A stretch of 12,797 nt of DNA from positions 1 to 12,797 of the forward strand of contig CALGFH010000194.1 of NCBI GenBank assembly GCA_937881255.1, in the 5' to 3' direction. Source of the DNA: an uncultured Actinomycetes bacterium (GTDB lineage Bacteria; Actinomycetota; CALGFH01). Shown in pieces: positions 1 through 5,780 of the stretch (within the stretch, counting starts at the first letter, position 1; each line of letters starts with the position of its first letter). The notes beneath the pieces are model-generated. The model did not search any database and was not told where the DNA came from. It saw only the letters and a program-made list of their open reading frames with translations. The position numbers were made by a program, and so were the translations under genes.

Positions 1-346
1 CAGCATGGTCCCGTCGACGATGCCCAGCGGCATGCCGGTGTCCGGGTCCAGCAGCAGGACCAGGGCCAGCTCGCTGGGCAGGCCGAGGCGCCAGTTGCCG
101 ACGAAGTCGCCGACCACCTTGACCCCACTGACGTGCTCGGGCCCGAGGTGGCCGCGGAGCACGTTGAAATGCCCGGCGCCCCCGTTGGGGGGCGCCAGGT
201 GGACACGCGGCCCACTGCCCTTCGCCCTGGGCCCGGACGGCGCCCTCGACCGCGGCCAGGATCTCGGCTCGCGTGACGTCGAGGGCGTCGACGTCCGGCC
301 CGGAGACGAAGCGCAGGTCTAGAGCAGGCCCTGCTGGGTCAGCCAA
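1..346 (-). pseudogene. Ornithine cyclodeaminase/mu-crystallin family protein, N-terminal part, frameshifted, runs off left edge
   Basis: The minus strand encodes the N-terminal ~110 residues of an ornithine cyclodeaminase/mu-crystallin family protein. Recognisable parts are an opening block (LRFVSGPDVDAL), then APPNGGAGHFNVLRG, GVKVVGDFVGNWRLGLPSEL and DPDTGMPLGIVDGTM, which is the usual order of this NAD(P)-dependent family (ornithine cyclodeaminase, alanine dehydrogenase, pyrroline-2-carboxylate and related imine reductases). The two halves lie in different frames. One extra base in the C-run at 211-213 explains the break: dropping it gives GEGQWPRVHLAPPNGG without interruption. No ATG or GTG precedes the first block; the best start is TTG at 346-344, overlapping the end of the binding-protein gene by 28 bases, with a poor ribosome site. 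It is the last visible gene of the importer operon, so its substrate may be related to the imported compound (inference). Whether the break is biological or a base-calling error cannot be decided here. Confidence 0.72.
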
Positions 347-1239
347 TCGGAGGCGACCTTCTCGGGGTCCTGCTTGTCGACGTCGACCAGCTTGTTGAGC
401 TTGGTCAGCTCCTCGGTGGTGATCTTGGGCGCGAGCGCGTTCAGGGTCGAGGTGACCTGCTCGGTCATGGCGTCCTTGCGCCCGATGGGGACGATGTTCT
501 GGGCCGGCTGGAGCGGCTTGTCCTCCTCCAGCAGGACCCAGCCGTTGTCGGAGATCGCACCCTGGGTGGTGAACACCCGGCCGACGTCGATGTCGCCCTT
601 GTTGAGCGCCGAAGTGGTCAGGGGGCCGCCGGCGTCCAGCGCCTTGAACTCCTTGAAGTCCTCGATGCCGTAGACCTTCTTGAGCCCGGGGATGCCGGCC
701 GGCCGGGTCTCCAGCTCGGGCGGGCCGCCGATGACCAGCTGGCCGGCCTTGCCCTTGAGGTCGGACACCTTGGCCAGGCCGTACTGGTCGGCGGTCTCCT
801 TGGTCACGGCCAGGCCGTCCTTGTCCTCGGCCGGGCTCTGCTCGAGGGCGACCAGGCTCTTGCCGTCCAGCAACGGCGTCAGGGCGGTGTTGACCTCGTC
901 GGCGGTGGTCTCGGTGGCGTCGGTCTTGAGGAACGACAGCACCGACCCGTTGTACTCGGGCAGCAGGTCGATCTCGCCCTTCTCCAGGGCCGGGAAGACG
1001 ACCTCCCTGGCTCCCAGGTTCGGCCGGACCTCGACCTCGACGCCGGCCTTCTCGAGCACGGCGGCGTACATCTGGGCCAGGATGAGCTGCTCGGAGAAGT
1101 TGGTCGAGCCGACGGTCACGCTCGCCTGCTCGTTGGGCTGGGTGCCCTCGTCGAGGGCGTCGTCCCCGCCGCCGCAGGCGGCCAGGAGCAGCGCCAGGCA
1201 GGCCGCGACGGCGGCGCTGCCAAGCCGGATCCTTCGCAT
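319..1239 (-). CDS. Glycine betaine/quaternary-ammonium ABC transporter substrate-binding lipoprotein (OpuAC/OpuCC family)
   Basis: This 306-aa protein is the extracytoplasmic solute receptor of the importer encoded upstream in the operon. The N-terminus has two Arg, a hydrophobic stretch and a lipobox (LLLAAC) with Cys22 as the lipidation site, followed by a Gly/Asp-rich linker. The mature part starts VTVGSTNFSEQLILAQMYA and includes IDLLPEYNGSVLSFL, the position of the family's PEYTGT ligand-site motif, here PEYNGS. Length and motif order fit the OpuAC/OsmF/ProX type-II-fold receptors for glycine betaine, choline, carnitine or ergothioneine. The ATG at 1239 is chosen because GGAAAGGAAG lies just upstream and the lipoprotein signal begins there; the frame stays open upstream but has no signal-like sequence. 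The ligand cannot be told from sequence alone. The gene is intact although the ATPase of the same operon is broken. Confidence 0.9.
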   Translation of the reverse strand: MRRIRLGSAAVAACLALLLAACGGGDDALDEGTQPNEQASVTVGSTNFSEQLILAQMYAAVLEKAGVEVEVRPNLGAREVVFPALEKGEIDLLPEYNGSVLSFLKTDATETTADEVNTALTPLLDGKSLVALEQSPAEDKDGLAVTKETADQYGLAKVSDLKGKAGQLVIGGPPELETRPAGIPGLKKVYGIEDFKEFKALDAGGPLTTSALNKGDIDVGRVFTTQGAISDNGWVLLEEDKPLQPAQNIVPIGRKDAMTEQVTSTLNALAPKITTEELTKLNKLVDVDKQDPEKVASDWLTQQGLL

Positions 1240-1246
1240 GGACGAT

Positions 1247-1258
1247 CTTCCTTTCCTT
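1247..1258 (-). promoter_or_regulatory. Strong ribosome binding site of the substrate-binding protein gene
   Basis: The minus strand reads AAGGAAAGGAAG, a purine-rich Shine-Dalgarno stretch ending 7 bases before the ATG at 1239. It fixes the start. It also suggests strong independent translation of the receptor, commonly made in excess over the membrane subunits. It lies in the 46-bp gap after the second permease. Confidence 0.7.
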
Positions 1259-1285
1259 GGGAGCTGGGACCTTGTCGTCCCGGGA

Positions 1286-1993
1286 CTATGCGGCCTTTTC
1301 CACCTTGGCACGGACGGCCGCGTCCGCGCCCCGCTGGCCCAGCCCCCGCGGGACCACCAGGGTCTGCACGCGGCCGAGCGCCAGCTCGGTGAGCAGGGAC
1401 AGCACGGCGACCAGGATGGCGCCGCCGACCACCTGAGGAAGGTCACGCTGGGAGAGCCCGTCGATCAGGTAGCGGCCGAGCCCGCCCAGGCCGACGAACG
1501 CGGCCAGGGTGGCGGTGGCCACCACCTGCACGGTCGAGGTGCGGACGCCGGCCATGATCAGCGGCATGGCCACCGGCAGCTCGACCTGCCAGAGCACCTG
1601 CCGGCCGCGCATGCCCATGCCCTCGGCGGCCTCGCGCACGTCGCGGTCGACCGAGCGGATCCCGATGTAGCTGTTGGTCACGATCGGGGGGACGGCCAGC
1701 GCGATCAGCGCCACCAGGACGGGGACCAGGCCGAAGCCGACCAGGGTGAACATGAGGATGATGATGCCGAGCGAGGGGATGGCCCGGCCCAGGTTGGTCA
1801 GGTTGACGGCGAACAGGGCGCCCCGCCCGGTGTGGCCGATGAAGATCCCGATGGGCAGGGCGACGGCGGCCGCGATCGCCGTGGCCAGCAGCGAGTACCA
1901 GAGGTGCTGGAGGGTGCGCACCGGGATGCCGTCCGGCCCGCTCCACTGGGCGGGGTCGGTCAGCCAGCTGACGACGTCGGCGATCACGTTCAC
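1286..1993 (-). CDS. Betaine-type ABC transporter permease, second copy (OpuCD/OpuCB-like)
   Basis: A 235-aa integral membrane protein with about five hydrophobic segments (near residues 30-52, 68-85, 88-104, 145-170 and 190-212). The BPD_transp_1 EAA loop is clear: DVREAAEGMGMRGRQVLWQV followed by ELPVAMPLIMAGVR, with the conserved EAA and Gly that dock onto the ATPase. It resembles the other permease of this operon throughout, as expected for the paired OpuCB/OpuCD subunits. The start is GTG at 1993, preceded by GGGGGAGGTAG, and lies 7 bases after the stop of the first permease. The hydrophilic C-terminus ends in KVEKAA. It would form the heterodimeric channel with the 2001-2678 product. 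Function class is secure; the exact substrate is not. Confidence 0.92.
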   Translation of the reverse strand: MNVIADVVSWLTDPAQWSGPDGIPVRTLQHLWYSLLATAIAAAVALPIGIFIGHTGRGALFAVNLTNLGRAIPSLGIIILMFTLVGFGLVPVLVALIALAVPPIVTNSYIGIRSVDRDVREAAEGMGMRGRQVLWQVELPVAMPLIMAGVRTSTVQVVATATLAAFVGLGGLGRYLIDGLSQRDLPQVVGGAILVAVLSLLTELALGRVQTLVVPRGLGQRGADAAVRAKVEKAA

Positions 1994-2000
1994 GGCCTGG

Positions 2001-2678
2001 CTACCTCCCCCGGCTCCGGGCCCATGGGGTGAGCCGGTGCTGCACGCCCACCAGGGTGAGGTCGGCCGCGAAGGCCAGCAGCGCCGAGAGCACGATCCCG
2101 ACGACGATCGGGGTGGTGAAGTTCAGGGTGAAGCCGTCGATGAACAGCCGCCCCAGCCCGCCCTGGCCGATCAGGGCGGTCACCGTGACCAGGCCGATGG
2201 TGGTGACGGTGGCGATGCGGATCCCGGCCATGATCACCGGCAGGGCCAGGGGCAGCTCGACCTGGAAGAGCTGGCGGGCCCGGGTGTAGCCCATCGCCTG
2301 GGCGGCCTCGCGCACGTCGCGGTCGACCCCCCGCAGGCCCTCGACCATGTTCCGGACCAGGATCAGCAGCGTGTACATGGTCAGCCCGATCAGCGAGGTC
2401 CGGATCGACAGCCCGGTGAACGGGATCAGCAGGATGAACAGGGCCAGCGAGGGGATGGTGAACAGGATCCCGGTGAAGCCGAGGATCGGCCCGTACATCC
2501 GCGGCCAGCGGATCGCCGCCAGCGACAGCGGGAAGGCCAGCAGCAGCCCGAACAGCACGGCCAGGACGGTCAGCTGGACGTGCTGGATGAGGTAGTCGCG
2601 GATGTCGTCGAGGTGGTCGCCGACCCACGACCAGCGGATCAGCTCGGCCGCCAGGACCGGCCGCTGAGCGTCGCTCAA
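2001..2678 (-). CDS. Betaine-type ABC transporter permease, first copy (OpuCB-like)
   Basis: A 225-aa membrane protein with an amphipathic N-terminus and several membrane segments (for example LTVLAVLFGLLLAFPLSLAA and ILFTIPSLALFILLIPF). The EAA loop reads REAAQAMGYTRARQLFQV followed by ELPLALPVIMAGIR. The TTG start at 2678 is chosen because TTGA joins it to the TGA stop of the ATPase gene (4-base overlap, translational coupling) and because GGGAG sits 5 bases upstream. Together with the 1286-1993 product it makes the transmembrane channel of an OpuC/OsmVWXY-type importer. The gene is intact, but coupling to a frame-broken ATPase gene would reduce its translation if the break is real. Confidence 0.92.
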   Translation of the reverse strand: MSDAQRPVLAAELIRWSWVGDHLDDIRDYLIQHVQLTVLAVLFGLLLAFPLSLAAIRWPRMYGPILGFTGILFTIPSLALFILLIPFTGLSIRTSLIGLTMYTLLILVRNMVEGLRGVDRDVREAAQAMGYTRARQLFQVELPLALPVIMAGIRIATVTTIGLVTVTALIGQGGLGRLFIDGFTLNFTTPIVVGIVLSALLAFAADLTLVGVQHRLTPWARSRGR

Positions 2679-2864
2679 CTGATCTCCCTGGAGAGCAGCT
2701 CGAGGGTGACGATGCCCTCGTAGCGGTCGCCGTCGCTGACCCGCACGGCCACCCCGGTGCGCGACTGGACCATGGCGTTGAGGGCGGCCCGGAGCGAGTC
2801 GCGGGCCTGCACCTGCAGCCGGAAGGGGCGGATCTCGGCGTCGCCGACCCGGCCTCGCTGGGCC

Positions 2865-2920
2865 GCCTCGCCGGCATGGGCCCAGCCGAGCAGCCTCGCC
2901 GGCATGGGCCCAGCCGAGCA
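2865..2920 (-). repeat. Perfect 28-bp tandem duplication inside the ATPase CBS region
   Basis: Two identical 28-base units, 2865-2892 and 2893-2920, lie head to tail (each begins gcctcgccgg and ends ccgagca on the plus strand). Twenty-eight is not a multiple of three, so the second unit shifts the frame. With one unit the protein reads GDRRLLGWAHAGEAAQRGR and continues to the natural stop. Identity between units indicates a very recent event, replication slippage or an assembly error. Confidence 0.95.
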
Positions 2921-3329
2921 GCCGCCGGTCGCCGTCGACCACCACCACCCAGTCGCTGCCGTAGGCATCGGCCACGGAGATGGCCCGCTTGCCGTCCTCG
3001 TCGGGGGCGACCACCGGGCCGGGCTCGGCCTTGACCGCGGACACCGGGATCAGGGCCAGGCGCTTGAGGCCGCGCTCGGCGCCAAGAAAGTCGGCCACGA
3101 AGTCGTTGGCCGGCTCGGCCAGCAGCTCGTCGGGCGGCGCGTACTGCTCGAGGTGGCCGCCCTGGCGGAAGATGGCGATGCGGTCGCCCATCTTGATCGC
3201 CTCGTCGATGTCGTGGGTGACGAAGACGATCGTCTTGCGCAGCTCGGCCTGCAGGCGCAGGAACTCGTTCTGGAGCCGCTCGCGGTTGATCGGGTCGATC
3301 GCGCCGAACGGCTCGTCCATCAGCATCAG

Positions 3330-3711
3330 CGGAGGATCCACCGCGAGCGCACGCGCCACGCCGACGCGCTGGCGCTGTCCGCCCGACAGCTGCGCCGGGT
3401 ACCGCGAGCGGGTCTCGACCGGGTCGAGGCTGACGAGCTCGAGCAGCTCGTCCACGCGTGCCCGGATGCGGTCCTTCGGCCAGCGCAGCAGCTTCGGAAC
3501 CGTCGCGATGTTGTCGGGATCGGCGGGTCCACGGCCAGGGCCCTGGCCACCCCGACACGCTGGCGCTGACCGCCCGAGAGCTGGTGGGGGTAGCGGTCGC
3601 GGACCTCGGCGGGCAGGCCGACCAGCTCCAGCAGCTCGTTCACGCGGGCCTGGGTCCGCTTCTTGTCCCAGCCGATCAGCTCGGGGACGGTGCCGATGTT
3701 CTCGCCGATGG
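3330..3711 (-). repeat. Imperfect ~190-bp direct duplication of the ATPase signature region
   Basis: Two adjacent stretches (about 3521-3711 and 3330-3520) both encode the segment from (E/D)NI.TVP to RALAVDPP. The second copy reads DNIATVPKLLRWPKDRIRAR and is one codon longer. By eye about 46 of 61 aligned residues match, and the last 20 are identical. The net insertion is 191 bases and shifts the frame. The downstream copy also uses codons such as GTT, GCA and GAT-CCT that are rare around it. Divergence this large excludes simple recent slippage. A recombination with a paralogous or foreign OpuCA-type gene, or a chimeric assembly, fits better. Confidence 0.88.
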
Positions 3712-4030
3712 TGCGGTGCGGGAACAGGCCGATCTGCTGGATGACGTAGCCGATGCGGCGCCGCAGCTCGGGCGGGTCGACCTGGGCGACGTCTCGGCCG
3801 TCGACCACGATGCGGCCGCTGGTGGCCTCGATCATCCGGTTGATCATCCGCAGGGTGGTGGTCTTGCCGCAGCCGGACGGCCCGACGAGGACGGTCAGGT
3901 CGCCCTCCGGCACCTCGAGGTCCACGTTGTCGACGGCGGTGGTGCCATCGGCGAAGCGCTTGGTCACGGATTCGAAGCTGATCAACTGCCGCCCCCGCTC
4001 CTCTGGGCTTCGGACCCGTAGTGGTCGCGT

Positions 4031-4060
4031 AGTGTGGCAACGTTCCACGTTAGGTGTCAA
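4031..4060 (-). promoter_or_regulatory. Candidate sigma-70-type promoter of the importer operon
   Basis: On the minus strand TTGACA (4060-4055) is followed after 18 bases by CACACT (4036-4031). The -35 is a perfect consensus; the -10 matches at the key second A and last T but only 3 of 6 overall. Transcription would begin near 4024, giving a leader of about 40 bases before the TTG start at 3985. Seen in sequence; activity is inferred. Confidence 0.5.
4034..4048. promoter_or_regulatory. Imperfect palindrome overlapping the importer promoter, possible operator
   Basis: The plus strand reads GTGGCAACGTTCCAC, with four-base arms GTGG/CCAC around a seven-base centre containing AACGTT. It lies in the spacer and -10 of the candidate minus-strand promoter, so a bound repressor would block it. 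A further GTTAGGT at 4049-4055 is matched by its complement ACCTAAC at 4104-4110. No regulator gene is in the window. Confidence 0.35.
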
Positions 4061-4136
4061 CGGCCCGAGCGCACGCCGGCGGCGCGACCATGTCGACCTC
4101 TCAACCTAACCATACCGCCACGACAACGCAGAGCCA

Positions 4137-5713
4137 GTGATCACTCTGGCCGGGCACGGCGACCTGAGCCGGGAGACGGTCGAGGCGGTGGCCTGGGGCG
4201 GTCAGCGGCTGGCGCTGGCCCAGGCGGCCGTGGAGCGGGTCGCCGCCGGGCAGGCCGAGCTGGCGGCCCTGCTGGCCGGCGGGACCCGGGTCTACGGGGT
4301 CAGCACCGGCATGGGCTGGCTGGCCTCGGTCGACCTCGACCCGGCCGCCCAGGAGCGCCACCAGCGGAACCTCCTGCTCGGCCGGGCGGTCGGCGGGCCG
4401 CCGTGGCTGGAGGCGGCCGAGGCCCGGGCCCTGCTGGTGGCCCGGCTGGGCAACCTGCTGAGCGGGCACGCCGGGGTCGGGCCGGAGCTGTGCCGGTTCC
4501 TGGTCGACCGGGTCAACGACGGCTTCGTCCCGGCCGTGCCCCGGCGCGGGGCCGGCTCCCCCGGGGAGGTGGTCCCGCTCGCCCACGCCTTCCAGACCCT
4601 GGCCGGGGCCGGGCTGGTCCTGCGACCGGACGGGTCGGCCCAGGACGCCGGGGCGGCGCTGGCCGAGCGGGGCGCGCTCCCCCACCGGCTCCGGGCCAAG
4701 GAGGGGATCGCCCTGCTCGCCGGGTCGCCGCTGGCCACCGCCCTGGCCCTGGCCCGGCTGCGGTCGGCCGAGCGGCTGGCCGGCCAGCTGCTGGCGTCGG
4801 CGGCGGCCGCGATCGACGCCCTCCAGGCCCCCCTCGACCCCTACGACGAGGCGATCGGCCGCCTGGCCGGGGACCCGCTGCTCGGGGAGGTCCTGGCCGA
4901 TCTGCGCCGGGCCGCCGGGGGCCGGGCGGCCCGGGGAGGCGGCGCGGCTGCAGGCGCCGGTGTCGTTCCGGGTGGCGCCGCAGACCCTGGCCCAGCTGCG
5001 GCGGACGCTGGGGCGGCTGGACGAGGACGTGCGGCGGGCGCTGGTGGCCGTCACCGACTCCCCGGCCCTGGTCGGTGGGCGGGCGCTGGCCGGGGGCGGG
5101 TTCCACGCGGTGGGATGGACGCGACCGCGGTGGCCCTGGCCCAGGCGCCCTGGTCGGCGGGCGGGCGCTGGCCGGGGGCGGGTTCCACGCGGTGGGGCTG
5201 GCTTCGGGGATGGACGCGGCCGCGGTGGCCCTGGCCCAGGCGGCCGAGCTGGCCGGCCAGCGCCTCCACCGCCTGCTCGACGGCCGCTTCAGCGGGCTCC
5301 CCGACCAGCTCAGCCCCGACCCCGGGCCGGTGACCGGCCTGGTCGTGGTCCACAAGCGGGCCGTCGGGGCGCTGCACGAGGCCCGCCGCCTGGCCACCCC
5401 GGCCTCGGTCGGCCAGGCCGAGACCTCGCTTGGCCAGGAGGACGCGGCCAGCTTCGCCCCCGAGGCGGCCGAGCAGCTCCGCCGGGTCGAGCAGCTGACC
5501 CGCGAGGTCGTGGCCTGCGAGCTCCTGGCCGCCCGCCAGGCCTGGTGGCTTCGCGGCCGGGGCGGCCGCCGGGACGGGCCGGCGCCCGGGCTGCGGCCGC
5601 TCGCCGCCTGCCTGGAGGAGCTGGTGGCGCCCGTCGACCGGGACCGGCCCCTCGGCCCCGACCTGGAGCGGCTGATCGGGACCCTGGAACGCCACGAGCT
5701 GCCCCTGCCGTGA
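4137..5713 (+). pseudogene. Histidine/phenylalanine ammonia-lyase superfamily protein without MIO motif, frameshifted twice
   Basis: The gene starts at GTG 4137 and, once two insertions are removed (one extra G in the G-run near 4933-4936, and an 82-bp duplication at 5065-5241), reads as 497 aa, the usual length of histidine ammonia-lyase. Family marks are YGVSTGMG with Tyr53, VPAVPRRG, PLAH, AKEG, VSFRVAPQTL, GGGFHAVGLASGMDAAAVAL, SGLP, TPASV and LGQEDAASF. Numbering happens to match the Pseudomonas enzyme. Important residues are changed: the MIO triad Ala-Ser-Gly is Ser141-Pro142-Gly143, the His83 position is Arg, the Asn195 position is Ala, and YSLR is VSFR. A methylidene-imidazolone cannot form from Ser-Pro-Gly, so ordinary ammonia-lyase chemistry is unlikely (inference). 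It is divergent from the betaine-type importer and may share its regulation. Either a new function or a dying gene is possible. Confidence 0.8.
5065..5241 (+). repeat. Imperfect 82/95-bp tandem duplication inside the lyase gene
   Basis: Unit 1 (5065-5146) and unit 2 (5147-5241) both run from gccctggtcgg through ttccacgcggtggg to ggccctggcccaggcg. They differ by two substitutions and by 13 bases (in the ggctggcttcgggg stretch) present only in unit 2. Unit 2 carries the family-like reading HAVGLASGMDAAAV; unit 1 does not. The 82-base excess shifts the frame. Near-identity with an indel resembles two strain variants placed side by side, or a duplication that began to decay. Confidence 0.9.
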
Positions 5714-5718
5714 AGAAG

Positions 5719-5742
5719 CGGCCCGTCCACCCCGCCGGGCCG
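5719..5742 (+). terminator. GC-rich hairpin after the lyase gene
   Basis: Five bases after the lyase stop, CGGCCCG (5719-5725) and CGGGCCG (5736-5742) form a perfect 7-bp stem with a 10-base loop. No T-run follows, as is common for actinobacterial terminators. It separates the lyase from the cysteine desulfurase, which appears to have its own promoter. Only the pairing is seen; termination is inferred. Confidence 0.45.
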
Positions 5743-5767
5743 GGAATGCGCGGGACGCGGCCGACGC

Positions 5768-5773
5768 TACGCT
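5768..5773 (+). promoter_or_regulatory. Candidate -10 element for leaderless transcription of the cysteine desulfurase
   Basis: TACGCT lies 7 bases before the ATG at 5781 and no Shine-Dalgarno sequence is present. Transcription would begin at or next to the start codon, as in many actinobacterial leaderless genes. Confidence 0.4.
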
Positions 5774-5780
5774 TACTGCC

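Larger units (their letters stand above)
2675..3985 (-). pseudogene. Betaine-type ABC transporter ATPase with CBS domains (OpuCA/ProV family), broken by two duplications
   Basis: The pieces in order are: TTG start at 3985 (MISFESVTKRF); Walker A GPSGCGKTTT at residues 35-43; the Q-loop region IGYVIQQIGLFPHRTIGENI; signature LSGGQRQRVGVARAL; Walker B LMLMDEPFG; H-loop VFVTHD; then a C-terminal CBS pair ending LELLSREIS. This is the OpuCA/ProV layout of the ATP-hydrolysing subunit. The open frame is interrupted twice. At 3330-3520 a second, diverged copy of the Q-loop-to-signature region adds 191 bases. At 2865-2920 a perfect 28-bp tandem repeat adds 28 bases. Removing 219 bases leaves 1092 bases, exactly 363 codons plus stop. 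As written, the gene cannot make a full ATPase and the importer would be inactive. Upstream starts back to 4060 are open but lack family sequence. Confidence 0.88.

Noticed and set aside
680..2723. Long plus-strand open frames opposite the receptor and permease genes
   Set aside because: They are rich in Arg/Gly/Asp/His/Pro with no family sequence, and lie antisense to clearly recognisable transport genes; they result from very high GC.
2865..2920. Short tandem repeat as a CRISPR array or iteron origin
   Set aside because: Only two units, no spacers, and the repeat is coding sequence of the ATPase.
3986..4136. Riboswitch or structured leader before the importer operon
   Set aside because: The predicted leader is only about 40 bases, too short for a known riboswitch class, and no conserved core was recognised.
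4557..4565. Ser-Pro-Gly at the MIO site as the result of a local base error hiding a normal Ala-Ser-Gly
   Set aside because: The frame is continuous on both sides, neighbouring residues align, and Arg83 and Ala195 are changed independently; a single base change does not restore ASG. It cannot be fully excluded without reads.
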